Source: Nocardioides sp. T2.26MG-1
GTDB taxonomy: Bacteria; Actinomycetota; Actinomycetes; Propionibacteriales; Nocardioidaceae
Direction of reading: 5' to 3'
NCBI RefSeq assembly: GCF_950101795.1
Contig: NZ_CATNLZ010000003.1
Span: 62,001-126,000, forward strand
DNA length: 64,000 bases
Shown here: positions 17,822 through 26,263 of the stretch, one piece after another
Layout of the letters: each line of letters starts with the position of its first letter
Numbering within the stretch: position 1 is the first letter of the stretch
The notes under the pieces: model-generated
Told to the model about the DNA's origin: nothing
The model's input: only the letters and a program-made list of their open reading frames with translations
Databases searched by the model: none
Position numbers and translations under genes: made by a program

Positions 17822-19597
17822 ATGGCGAGCACCCGACCCGAGCTCGACCCGGCACAACCGACGGCACCCGACTACCGAGAACTGGTCCACGGATTCACCT
17901 GGGACCACGCCCGCGAGGCGCTCGCCGGGCTCCCCGGCGGGCACGGCCTCAACATCGCCCACGAGGCCGTCGACCGGCACGTGGACGAGGGCCGCGGCGA
18001 CCAGGTCGCGATCCGCTGCGTCGCCGCCGACGGCTCGATGACCGCCGTCACCTTCGCCCAGCTCCGCCAGGAGACCAGCCGGTTCGCGCACCTGCTCGGC
18101 TCCCTGGGCGTGCGCCGCGGCGAGTCCGTGGTCTCGCTGCTCGGCCGCCAGCACGAGCAGTACGTCGTGTGCCTCGGCACGCTCAAGGCGGGCGCGGTCT
18201 TCTCGCCCCTGTTCTCCTCCTTCGGCCCCGACCCGATCCGCGAGCGGCTGCTGCGCAGCCGCGCGTCGGTGCTGGTCACCACCGAGTCGCTGTACCGCCG
18301 CAAGATCGCGCCGCAGCTCGCCGAGCTGCCCTACCTCCAGCACATCGTGCTGATCGGCCGGCACGACGGCGCCGACGAGGGGGCCGACGAGCGGCTGATC
18401 GGGTTCGACGAGGCGATGGCCGAGCAGCCGACGGAGTACGACGTCGCCGCGACCGAGCCCTCCGACCCGGCGCTGCTGCACTTCACCAGCGGCACGACGG
18501 GGCTGCCCAAGGGCGCGGTGCACGTCCACGACGCGGTGGTCGCCCACCGGGTGACCGCCGGGCTCGCGCTCGACCTGCACCCCGGCGACGTGTTCTGGTG
18601 CACCGCCGATCCCGGCTGGGTGACCGGCACGTCGTACGGCATCGTCGCGCCGCTCACGATCGGAGCGACGTTGGTCAGCTACGCCGGCGAGTTCGAGGCG
18701 GCCGCGTGGTACCGGATCCTCGCCGACCAGCACGTCACGGTCTGGTACACCGCACCGACCGCGCTGCGGATGCTGATGCGCTACGGCGCCGACCTGCCGC
18801 GCAGCCACGACCTGAGCACGCTGCGGCACGTCGCGAGCGTCGGCGAGGCGCTCAACCCCGAGGTCGTCCGGTGGGGCCAGGAGGCCCTCGGCCTGCCGAT
18901 CCACGACAACTGGTGGCAGACGGAGACCGGCGCGATCATGGTCAGCAACTACCCCGGCATGCCGATCCGGCCCGGGTCGATGGGCCGCCCGATGCCCGGC
19001 GTCCAGGTGACGACGCTCGCGCTCGGCGACAACGGGCGGGCCCGCGTCGAGGACGGCAAGGTGACGCCCGCGGGCGTCGGGGAGTCCGGGGAGCTCGCGG
19101 TGCGCGCCGGCTGGCCGTCGATGTTCCGCACCTACCTCGACGACGAGGAGCGCTACCGGGCGTGCTTCGCCGACGGCTGGTACCTCAGCGGCGACCTGGC
19201 CAGCCTCGACGCCGACGGCTACCTGTGGTTCGTGGGCCGCGCCGACGACGTGATCAAGTCCGCCGGCCACCTGATCGGGCCCTTCGAGGTCGAGTCCGCG
19301 CTGCTCGAGCACCCGGCGGTCGTCGAGGCCGGCGTGATCGGCATGCCCGACGAGCTGGCCGGTGAGCTGGTCCGCGCCTACGTCACGGTCCGCGCCGGCC
19401 TCGACGCCGACGAGGCGCTGCGCCTCGACCTGGTCGCGTTCGCCCGCCGCCGGCTCGGCGGCCTGGCCCCGAAGGAGATCCTGTTCGACGAGCACCTGCC
19501 GCACAACAGCAGCGGCAAGGTGATGCGGCGGGTGCTGAAGGCCCGCGCGCTCGGCCTCCCGGAGGGCGACGTGTCGACGATGGAGCGGGTCCCGTGA
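17822..19597 (+). CDS. Acetyl-CoA synthetase-like acyl-CoA ligase
   Basis: 591 aa. ANL-superfamily ligase that forms an acyl-adenylate and then an acyl-thioester. Motifs: P-loop [17 protein letters not shown] (about residue 225), [11 protein letters not shown] (A5, typical of acetyl-CoA synthetases), [20 protein letters not shown] (A7/A8) and [11 protein letters not shown] with the catalytic Lys (A10). Start ATG 17822 has AAGGAGG 10 nt upstream. Head of a five-gene operon with 1-4-nt overlaps or gaps through the acyl carrier protein; acetate or a short acid is the likely substrate, and the ACP or E2 chemistry downstream may use its product. Confidence 0.9.
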   Translation: MASTRPELDPAQPTAPDYRELVHGFTWDHAREALAGLPGGHGLNIAHEAVDRHVDEGRGDQVAIRCVAADGSMTAVTFAQLRQETSRFAHLLGSLGVRRGESVVSLLGRQHEQYVVCLGTLKAGAVFSPLFSSFGPDPIRERLLRSRASVLVTTESLYRRKIAPQLAELPYLQHIVLIGRHDGADEGADERLIGFDEAMAEQPTEYDVAATEPSDPALLHFTSGTTGLPKGAVHVHDAVVAHRVTAGLALDLHPGDVFWCTADPGWVTGTSYGIVAPLTIGATLVSYAGEFEAAAWYRILADQHVTVWYTAPTALRMLMRYGADLPRSHDLSTLRHVASVGEALNPEVVRWGQEALGLPIHDNWWQTETGAIMVSNYPGMPIRPGSMGRPMPGVQVTTLALGDNGRARVEDGKVTPAGVGESGELAVRAGWPSMFRTYLDDEERYRACFADGWYLSGDLASLDADGYLWFVGRADDVIKSAGHLIGPFEVESALLEHPAVVEAGVIGMPDELAGELVRAYVTVRAGLDADEALRLDLVAFARRRLGGLAPKEILFDEHLPHNSSGKVMRRVLKARALGLPEGDVSTMERVP

Positions 19598-20580
19598 CCA
19601 CCGACCCGCTCGACCTGCTGGCGACGATGCTGCTGGTGCGCCGCTTCGAGGAGCGGTGCGCCGAGCTGTACAGCGGCGGGCAGATCCGCGGCTTCCTGCA
19701 CCTGTACGTCGGCGAGGAGGCCGTGGCCGCGGGCGTGTGCAGCGCCCTGGGCGAGGACGACTCCGTGGTCTCGACGTACCGCGAGCACGGGCACGCGCTC
19801 GCCCGTGGCGCCGAGCCCGAGGCGCTGATGGCCGAGATGTTCGGCAAGGTGACCGGATGCAGCCGCGGCCGCGGCGGCTCGATGCACCTGTTCGACCGCT
19901 CCCTGCGGTTCGTCGGCGGCAACGCGGTGGTCGGCGGCGGCCTGCCGCTGGCCGTCGGGCTCGCGCTCGGCGACGCGCTGCAGCACCGGCCCGGGGTCAC
20001 CGCCTGCTTCTTCGGCGACGGCGCGATGGCCGAGGGCGAGTTCCACGAGAGCCTCAACCTCGCGGTGCTGTGGCGGCTGCCGGTGCTGTTCTGCTGCGAG
20101 AACAACCGCTACGCGATGGGGACCGCGATCAGCAAGGAGCACGGCCGCACCGAGCTGGCCCTGCGGGCGGCGTCGTACGGCGCGGCCGCGTGGCCGGTCG
20201 ACGGCATGGACGCGGTCGCGGTCGCGGAGGCCGCCGAGCAGGCGGTCGCGGAGATCCGCGGCGGCGGCGGCCCGGTGTTCCTGGAGCTCCAGACCTACCG
20301 GTTCCGCGCCCACTCGATGTACGACCCCGACCGCTACCGCGCCAAGGACGAGATCGCCCACTGGCGCGAGCGCGACCCGATCGAGCTGCTCGGCCAGCGG
20401 CTGCGTGCCGACGGCCGGCTCACCGACGAGACCCTGGCCCGGATGGACGAGGAGGTCATGGCCCGGATCACCGCGGCCGTCGACCAGGCCGCCGGCGAGC
20501 CCGACGAGCCGGTCACGGACCTGACCCGCTTCGTCTACTCCGACGGATCCACCGCCGCGGTCGCAGGAGGCCCGCGATGA
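19594..20580 (+). CDS. 2-oxoacid dehydrogenase (pyruvate/acetoin type) E1 component, alpha subunit
   Basis: 328 aa. Thiamine-diphosphate-dependent decarboxylase subunit. The TPP motif begins [15 protein letters not shown] (about residues 147-161) and ends with [18 protein letters not shown] marks the phosphorylation-loop region seen in AcoA/PdhA proteins, and [11 protein letters not shown] matches the conserved C-terminal loop. Overlaps the ligase by 4 nt and E1 beta by 4 nt. Distinct from the homodimeric AceE at 55338, so this organism has two different E1 systems. Confidence 0.93.
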   Translation: MTTDPLDLLATMLLVRRFEERCAELYSGGQIRGFLHLYVGEEAVAAGVCSALGEDDSVVSTYREHGHALARGAEPEALMAEMFGKVTGCSRGRGGSMHLFDRSLRFVGGNAVVGGGLPLAVGLALGDALQHRPGVTACFFGDGAMAEGEFHESLNLAVLWRLPVLFCCENNRYAMGTAISKEHGRTELALRAASYGAAAWPVDGMDAVAVAEAAEQAVAEIRGGGGPVFLELQTYRFRAHSMYDPDRYRAKDEIAHWRERDPIELLGQRLRADGRLTDETLARMDEEVMARITAAVDQAAGEPDEPVTDLTRFVYSDGSTAAVAGGPR

Positions 20581-21560
20581 CCCGCATGGTCGAGACCACC
20601 TACCGCGACGCGCTCCGCGAGGGCCTGCGCGAGGCGCTGCGCACCGACGAGCGGGTGTTCCTCATGGGCGAGGACGTCGGCAGCTACGGCGGCTGCTTCG
20701 CGGTCAGCCTCGGGCTGCTCGAGGAGTTCGGCCCCGATCGGATCCGCGACACGCCCCTCTCGGAGTCCGCGTTCGTCGGCGCCGGCATCGGCGCGGCCAT
20801 CCAGGGGATGCGCCCGATCGTCGAGGTGATGACGGTCAACTTCAGCCTGCTCGCGCTCGACCAGATCATGAACAACGCCGCGTCGCTGCTGCACATGTCC
20901 GGCGGGCAGTACGCCGTACCGCTCGTGATCCGGATGACCACCGGCGCCGGGCGGCAGCTCGCCGCCCAGCACTCCCACAGCCTCGAGGGCTGGTACGCCC
21001 ACATCCCCGGGCTGCGCATCGTCGCCCCGGCGACGCTGGAGGACGCCCGCGGCATGCTGGCTGGCGCGCTCGCCGACCCGGACCCCGTGCTGCTCTTCGA
21101 GCACGGCTCGCTCTACACGATGAAGGGGCAGCTGGCCGAGGACGCCGGCGCCGTCGACATCGACCACGCGGCCGTCCGCCGCCCGGGCACCGACGTCACG
21201 CTGATCGCCTACGGCGGGATGCTCGGCCGGGCCCTGGACGCAGCCGAGGCCCTCGACGCCGACGGCCTCTCCGCGGAGGTCGTCGACCTGCGGACCCTGC
21301 GTCCGCTCGACGACGCGACGGTCCTCGAGTCCGTACGTCGCACCCACCGCGTCGTGGTCGTCGACGAGGGCTGGCGCAGTGGCAGCCTCTCGGCCGAGAT
21401 CGTGGCCCGGATCCAGGAGCAGGCGTTCTACGACCTCGACGCGCCGGTCGAGCGGGTCTGCTCGGCCGAGGTGCCGATGCCGTACGCCCGCCACCTCGAG
21501 CAGGCCGCGCTCCCCCAGGTGGAGGACGTCGTCGCGGCCGCGCACCGGACCAAGGGCTGA
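20577..21560 (+). CDS. 2-oxoacid dehydrogenase E1 component, beta subunit
   Basis: 327 aa. Pyrimidine-binding transketolase domain at the N-terminus ([11 protein letters not shown], then the TPP-activating Glu region) and the transketolase C-terminal domain (about residues 195-320). [15 protein letters not shown] and [20 protein letters not shown], cut as [14 protein letters not shown], are typical of PdhB/AcoB proteins. Forms an alpha2beta2 complex with the previous gene product and hands the acyl group to the lipoyl arm of the E2 encoded one base downstream. Confidence 0.93.
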   Translation: MTRMVETTYRDALREGLREALRTDERVFLMGEDVGSYGGCFAVSLGLLEEFGPDRIRDTPLSESAFVGAGIGAAIQGMRPIVEVMTVNFSLLALDQIMNNAASLLHMSGGQYAVPLVIRMTTGAGRQLAAQHSHSLEGWYAHIPGLRIVAPATLEDARGMLAGALADPDPVLLFEHGSLYTMKGQLAEDAGAVDIDHAAVRRPGTDVTLIAYGGMLGRALDAAEALDADGLSAEVVDLRTLRPLDDATVLESVRRTHRVVVVDEGWRSGSLSAEIVARIQEQAFYDLDAPVERVCSAEVPMPYARHLEQAALPQVEDVVAAAHRTKG

Positions 21561-21561
21561 C

Positions 21562-22917
21562 ATGGCCGAGTTCACGATGCCGTCGCTCGGCGCCGACATG
21601 GACGAGGGCACGTTGCTGGAGTGGCTGGTGCACCCCGGCGACCAGGTGCGCAAGGGGGACATCCTCGCGGTGGTCGACACCTCCAAGTCCGCCGTCGAGG
21701 TCGAGTCGTTCGCCGCCGGCGTCGTCGACGCCCTGCTCGTCGAGCCCGGCACGACCGTACCGGTCGGCACCGTGCTGGCCACGCTCTCCGAGGCGGGCGG
21801 CGCGCCCGCTCCGGTGCCACCGGCGCCACCGGCCGCGCCGGCCAAGCGAGCCAAGCGCGCCAAGCGAGCGCCCCAGCCGCCGAGGCAGCAGCCGCAGCAG
21901 GCCGAGCGGGTCCACTCCCCACTGGTCCGCCGCGACGCGCAGGCGCTGGGGGTCGACCTGGCCCAGGTGCCCGGCAGCGGGAAGGGCGGGGAGATCACCC
22001 GCGAGGACGTGCGCCACGCAGCGGCCGCGGCCGCCCCGGCACCGGCACCGGCAGCACCGGCACCGGCCGCTCCGGCCGGCGAGCGGGCGCGGGTCACGCC
22101 GTACGCACGGCGGCTGGCCGCGGAGCTGGGCGTCGAGCTCGGCGCCGTGCGGGCCGCCGACGGCGCCACCGTCCGGGCCGAGGACGTCCGGGCGGCGACC
22201 CGGGGCGCGCCCGCCCTACCGGCCCCGGCACCGCCGCCCGCCGCCGCGCCCGGCGTGGACCCGATGCGGGCCACGATCGCGGCCGCGATGAGCCGCTCCA
22301 AGCGCGAGGTGCCGCACTACTACCTGGCCAACACCGTGGACCTGTCGCGCGCCTTGGCCTGGATGCACGAGCGCAACCGCGACCTGCCGATGGACCGGCG
22401 GCTGGTCCCGGCCGCGCTGGTGCTCAAGGCGACCGCGCTCGCCGTGGCCGCCCACCCCGCCCTCAACGGGTTCTGGGTCGACGGCGCGTTCCGGCCCGGG
22501 TCCGGCGTGCACCTCGGCGTGGCGATCTCGCTGCGGGGCGGCGGGCTCGTGGCCCCCGCGCTCCTGGACGCCGACCGGCTGTCGCTCGAGGAGCTGATGG
22601 CCGGGCTCAAGGACCTCGTCGTCCGCGCTCGTGGGCGGCGGCTGCGCGGCCGGGAGCTCACCGAGCCCACGATCACCGTCACCAACCTCGGCGACCAGGG
22701 CGTCGAGGCCGTGTACGGCGTCATCCACGTCCCCCAGGTCGCGCTGCTCGGCGTCGGCAAGGTCGTCGAGCGGCCGTGGGCCTCCGGCGGGATGGTCGGC
22801 GCCCGCCCGGTCACCACCATGACGCTCTCGGCGGACCACCGGGTCACCGACGGGTTCACCGGCGCTCGGTTCCTCGACCTCATCGACCGACACCTACAGC
22901 AACCGGAGGAGCTATGA
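21562..22917 (+). CDS. 2-oxoacid dehydrogenase E2 component (dihydrolipoyl acyltransferase)
   Basis: 451 aa. Order: one lipoyl domain (residues 1-77, lipoyl-Lys42 in VVDTSKSAVEVES), Ala/Pro/Lys linker, a peripheral-subunit-binding domain (about 117-148, SPLVRRDAQALGVDL), a second Ala/Pro linker, another PSBD-like module (about 178-210, VTPYARRLAAELGVEL), and the CoA acyltransferase domain ending with the active-site HRVTDG. Two PSBD-like modules are unusual; one is normal. No E3 gene is adjacent, so a lipoamide dehydrogenase must come from elsewhere. Its stop overlaps the ACP start by 4 nt. Confidence 0.92.
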   Translation: MAEFTMPSLGADMDEGTLLEWLVHPGDQVRKGDILAVVDTSKSAVEVESFAAGVVDALLVEPGTTVPVGTVLATLSEAGGAPAPVPPAPPAAPAKRAKRAKRAPQPPRQQPQQAERVHSPLVRRDAQALGVDLAQVPGSGKGGEITREDVRHAAAAAAPAPAPAAPAPAAPAGERARVTPYARRLAAELGVELGAVRAADGATVRAEDVRAATRGAPALPAPAPPPAAAPGVDPMRATIAAAMSRSKREVPHYYLANTVDLSRALAWMHERNRDLPMDRRLVPAALVLKATALAVAAHPALNGFWVDGAFRPGSGVHLGVAISLRGGGLVAPALLDADRLSLEELMAGLKDLVVRARGRRLRGRELTEPTITVTNLGDQGVEAVYGVIHVPQVALLGVGKVVERPWASGGMVGARPVTTMTLSADHRVTDGFTGARFLDLIDRHLQQPEEL

Positions 22918-23165
22918 CCCCCCAGGACGCGCGCCGGGCCGTGGCCGCGGCGCTGACCGCGATCGTCCCCGACGCCGACATCGACGGCCTCCCCGACGAC
23001 GCCTCCCTGCGTGACGAGCTCGAGCTCGACTCCCTCGACTTCCTCTCGTTCGTCGAGCAGCTCAGCACCCGGGCCCAGGTCCGCATCGACGAGACCGACT
23101 ACCCCGAGCTCGCGACGCTCGGCTCCTCGGTGGCGTTCGTCGTCAGCCGCTCGAGCGGCGCCTAG
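22914..23165 (+). CDS. Acyl carrier protein
   Basis: 83 aa, acidic. Carries the 4'-phosphopantetheine attachment site ELDSLDFLSFV with Ser40, in the four-helix ACP fold. It lies as last gene of the ligase-E1-E2 operon rather than in the fatty-acid operon, which has its own acpP at 62782. Translationally coupled to E2 (ATGA overlap) and overlapping the convergent lipoprotein gene by 4 nt. A dedicated carrier in a 2-oxoacid dehydrogenase operon suggests transfer of a short acyl group to a protein-bound thioester. Confidence 0.9.
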   Translation: MTPQDARRAVAAALTAIVPDADIDGLPDDASLRDELELDSLDFLSFVEQLSTRAQVRIDETDYPELATLGSSVAFVVSRSSGA

Positions 23166-24250
23166 GCAGCACCATTTCCGCGGCCGATCCGCGCCCGTGC
23201 CCAGGAACGACCGAGGTCGCTGCTGACCAGAAGCCGCTCCTCCGACCAGCGACGTCCCGGCGCGTCCAACGCGTAGAGCCGGTGCCCGACCGCCGCCACG
23301 GTGATCGGCCGCAGTGAGCGCACGACGACCGCGTCGTGACCCGGTGGGACTCGGAGGAGCGGGCCGCTGCCCGTCGAGACGAACACGGTCCCGTCGTCGG
23401 TCACGGCGACGCCGAGGGTCTCGTCCAGGTGCTCCGGGACGTCCACGGCGCGCCAGGTGCGGCCCGCGTCGTCCGAGACGACCAGGCCCGCGACGGGTGT
23501 CGAGTCGACACCGTTCGCGGTCGGGCCACCGAGTGCCACTGCGAGGTGGTCACCGCTGTCGCCGACCGCGGCGACCGAGACGCCGGTCTGCCACCTCCCC
23601 CGGCTCCACCGGCCGTGGTCGAACCGGGCCCAGCGCGCCGCACCAGCATCTCCACCGGCCACGAGCAGGGCACCGTCCGGGGTCACGAGGGCGCCGGTCC
23701 ACCGGCGCATCGGAGGTGGCGGTACGACGTGGAGCGCGTCGTCCTCCGGTCGGTAGACGAGCAGGCGGTTGCCGACGGTCACGGCCACGTCGCCGGCCCG
23801 CGGCGCGACCTCTGGTCCCGAGACACCCAGCGGGTGGGTGGTCGCGTCCTGCCCGACCCGGGCGATCCCGTCCTCGCCGTGGTCGCTCACGTCGACGAGC
23901 CACCCGTGCGGCAGGTCCGCGACGACCCTCGTGGTCACGCCGGCCGGCGACCGGCTGAGCACCTCGCGGCCGTCGCGGGCGTGCACGGCCAGGGCCTCGG
24001 GACTCCGCACCGCCCACCCGCGCGCCCAGATGCCGAGGACGGCCCTGTCGCCATCGACCGACCAGCTCGAGACGTGCGCGCCACGGGCCTCGATCACCGC
24101 CTCGGCTGCTGCACCAGCGGGCTCCGGTGGCGTCGCCGTGGACGCGCTCTCGCCGGCGACGGGCGTCCGGTCCTCGTCGTCCGCTGCTTCCGAGCACCCG
24201 GCGACCACACCCACCAGGACCAGCGTGGCCATCCACGATCCGATTCGCAT
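23162..24250 (-). CDS. Lipoprotein with beta-propeller-like repeats, unknown function
   Basis: 362 aa from ATG 24250. The signal peptide has lipobox VVAGC (Cys at about residue 19), then an acidic Ser/Thr/Pro linker. The body holds repeated beta-rich units such as GLVVSDDAGRTWRAVDVPEH and LVSSDLGRSWARARIG, the Asp-box style (S-x-D-x-G-x-x-W) of sialidase/BNR and photosystem-stability-factor propellers. Probably a lipid-anchored surface protein that binds a ligand; no catalytic residues assigned. Convergent with the ACP gene. Confidence 0.78.
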   Translation of the reverse strand: MRIGSWMATLVLVGVVAGCSEAADDEDRTPVAGESASTATPPEPAGAAAEAVIEARGAHVSSWSVDGDRAVLGIWARGWAVRSPEALAVHARDGREVLSRSPAGVTTRVVADLPHGWLVDVSDHGEDGIARVGQDATTHPLGVSGPEVAPRAGDVAVTVGNRLLVYRPEDDALHVVPPPPMRRWTGALVTPDGALLVAGGDAGAARWARFDHGRWSRGRWQTGVSVAAVGDSGDHLAVALGGPTANGVDSTPVAGLVVSDDAGRTWRAVDVPEHLDETLGVAVTDDGTVFVSTGSGPLLRVPPGHDAVVVRSLRPITVAAVGHRLYALDAPGRRWSEERLLVSSDLGRSWARARIGRGNGAA

Positions 24251-24340
24251 GCCCCTGTGACGACCCAGCACGGCAATCTGTTGTCACGCCCTGCTGCCGG
24301 TCGGCGTCCGCGCCCGGCTCCCCGACCGCTGCCTCCCCCG

Positions 24341-24469
24341 GGTGGTTGAGGAGGTTGCGCAGCAACCGTCTCGAAAACACCACGGTGGTTGAGGTGCGAG
24401 CGCAGCGAGCCTCGAACCCACCGACGCCACGGTGGTTGAGGTGCGAGCGCAGCGAGCCTCGAAACCACC
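24341..24469. repeat. Three tandem copies of the TTGAGGTGCGAGC repeat
   Basis: Between the lipoprotein gene and the DUF222 gene (a 412-nt gap) lie three copies at about 24341-24382 (a divergent variant with GAGGTTGCGCAGCAACC in the centre), 24384-24422 and 24431-24469. The last two are nearly identical: GGTGGTTGAGGTGCGAGCGC then AGCGAGCCTCGAA. Each is an imperfect palindrome. The same family occurs at 3546-3669. The rest of the gap holds only the DUF222 promoter. Confidence 0.8.
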
Positions 24470-24607
24470 CCCCACGGGCCCGACGACGTCGACCTTCAGG
24501 TCCGCCGCGGTCGCGGTCCGTGGCAGCAAAGCGGACCCGAGCCGCTCCAGTCGGCGTCCGCAGCCGACTTCCCGGCCGCCACCTCAGAAGTCGTCCCAAA
24601 CGAGGTA

Positions 24608-24636
24608 TTGACACTCGAACACGTGTTCGATAGACT
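24608..24636 (+). promoter_or_regulatory. Promoter with LexA (SOS) box
   Basis: A consensus -35 (TTGACA, 24608-24613) and a -10 (TAGACT, 24631-24636) are 17 bp apart. The spacer contains TCGAACACGTGTTCGA (24615-24630), a perfect 16-bp palindrome matching the actinobacterial LexA box TCGAAC-N4-GTTCGA. LexA bound here would block RNA polymerase, so the DUF222/HNH gene should be induced by DNA damage. GGGAG at 24653 is the ribosome site for the ATG at 24663. Confidence 0.85.
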
Positions 24637-24662
24637 GACGCCACAAACTCTCGGGAGTGGCG

Positions 24663-25907
24663 ATGACCGCACAGACCAACCCACGACACCAGGTCTCACG
24701 CGCCGTCACCCAGCTCGAAGCCACCCTCGACGACATTGCCGACGCCGCGCTGTGGTCGATGGACACCGCCGAGACCGCCGACACCCTGGTCCGGCTCACC
24801 CGGGTCGCGTCCCGGGTGGCCGAACTCGAAGCCCGGGTCGCATCGCATGCCGGGACCGTCGGGGTGGCCGAGCAGGACGGTGCCACCTCGGTCGCGAACT
24901 GGTGGGGCCATACCACCCGGATGACCCGCGGTGAGTCCCACCGCAAGACCCGCCTCGCCGCCGGCCTCGAGCACCACCAGCCGGTCCAGGCCGCGCTCGC
25001 CGCCGGGGACGTGTTGCCCGACCAGGCCCTCGCGATCATCAAGGCCGTCGAGGACCTCCCCGACCACGTCCACCCCGACCTCGCCCGCCAAGCCGAGGAG
25101 CACCTGGTCGGCCAAGCCGCCCACTTCGACGCCAAAGCCCTGGCCGACCTCGGCAAAGGCCTCCTGCACGTCATCGACCCCGAAGCCGCCGACGCCCACC
25201 ACGCCAAGCTCCTCGAAGCCGAGGAACGAGCCGCATCCCTGGCCACCCGACTCACCCTGCGCGAAGACCAGGACGGCACCCTGCGCGGCACCTTCACCCT
25301 CCCCACCCGGGTCGGGCAGATGTTCCGCAAACAGCTCCTCGCCATCGCCGCCCCCAAACACCGCGCCACCGTCGACGGACACCTCGGCGAACGCAAACCC
25401 ACCCCCGAGCGGATGGGGCAGGCGCTGGTCGAGTGGATCGAGCGCTACCCGGCCAACCGGCTCCCCCACGCCGGCGGCGTCAACGCCACCGTCGTGGTCA
25501 CCATCCCGATCGACACCCTCACCGGAGGGCTCAAACCCGGCACCCTGGACACCGGTGCGGTCATCTCCCCCGGTGAAGCCCGACGCCTCGCCTGCGAAGC
25601 CGGGATCATCCCCCTCGTCCTCAGCGGCACCTCCGAGATCCTCGACCTCGGCCGCACCCGCCGCTTCCACACCAAAGCCCAGAGGATCGCCATCGCCCAC
25701 CGCGACCGCGGCTGCACCGCCCACGGCTGCGACGCCCCACCCGGGCACTGCCATGTCCACCACGACCCGTCCTGGGCGTCGGGCGGACCCACCGACATCA
25801 CCCACGCCCGCCTCTACTGCCCCCACCACCACACCCGAGCCCACGACCCCACCTACATCACGACCATCCTCCCCAACGGGAAAGTGGCCTTCACCAGACG
25901 CACCTAA
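24663..25907 (+). CDS. DUF222/HNH endonuclease (13E12-repeat family)
   Basis: 414 aa. Residues 1-330 are the helical DUF222 domain (LTRVASRVAELEARVASH, GDVLPDQALAIIKAVEDLP). The C-terminal HNH nuclease is intact: CTAHGCDAPPGHCHVHHD, then WASGGPTDITHARLYCPHHH with the Cys/His zinc ligands and catalytic His. GTG 24657 is an alternative start, but GGGAG fits the ATG at 24663. A strong LexA-controlled promoter lies upstream, in line with the DNA-damage-inducible 13E12 genes of mycobacteria. Role (DNA repair, mobile element, or self-splicing-like mobility) is unsettled for the family. Confidence 0.9.
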   Translation: MTAQTNPRHQVSRAVTQLEATLDDIADAALWSMDTAETADTLVRLTRVASRVAELEARVASHAGTVGVAEQDGATSVANWWGHTTRMTRGESHRKTRLAAGLEHHQPVQAALAAGDVLPDQALAIIKAVEDLPDHVHPDLARQAEEHLVGQAAHFDAKALADLGKGLLHVIDPEAADAHHAKLLEAEERAASLATRLTLREDQDGTLRGTFTLPTRVGQMFRKQLLAIAAPKHRATVDGHLGERKPTPERMGQALVEWIERYPANRLPHAGGVNATVVVTIPIDTLTGGLKPGTLDTGAVISPGEARRLACEAGIIPLVLSGTSEILDLGRTRRFHTKAQRIAIAHRDRGCTAHGCDAPPGHCHVHHDPSWASGGPTDITHARLYCPHHHTRAHDPTYITTILPNGKVAFTRRT

Positions 25908-25989
25908 GCCAAACCGTCCTGGGGCGTGCCGCCGTGCCGTATCGGCCGTCAGCGACGTGCGATGACGTGGATCTGGGCGCCGAGCCTTT

Positions 25990-26210
25990 ATCTGCACCGA
26001 GCGCAGACCAGGTCGAAGGTGCGGTCGCCGACGACGGCGTCGATGTCCTCGAGCCTTCCCTGGAGCGCCTCCACAGTGCAGCCGGCGAACCGCGCCTGCT
26101 CGATCATCTGCGCCAAGAGACGTGCTGACGGGTTGACCCCGGTGACCCGGCAGCCACGGCGGGCGAGTTCGATCGCCTGGGTGCCCTGACCGCAGGAGAA
26201 GAAATCCCTC
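25990..26210 (-). pseudogene. Remnant of a SAM-dependent methyltransferase gene
   Basis: The 356-nt gap after the DUF222 gene has no complete gene. On the minus strand one frame reads CGQGTQAIELARRGCRVTG then NPSARLLAQMIEQARFAG and VEALQGRLEDID, which is the GxGxG SAM-binding motif and following helix of class I methyltransferases. It has no start codon and stops short, so about 70 residues remain out of some 250. The left end is bounded by an in-frame change near 25990. Confidence 0.6.
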
Positions 26211-26263
26211 CCGGATGGCTGGTGGAAGCGACACTCCGATGCCCCCAGCGGAGGACGCGACCA

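Noticed and set aside
17036..19504. Long minus-strand frame opposite the acyl-CoA ligase
   Set aside because: Antisense shadow. Part of its end is a frame-shifted reading of the phosphoribosyltransferase; no family pattern elsewhere.
24341..24469. Possible CRISPR-like array
   Set aside because: Only three copies, with spacings of about 2 and 8 nt and no unique spacers; the units are dispersed palindromes found also at 3546, and no cas genes are near.
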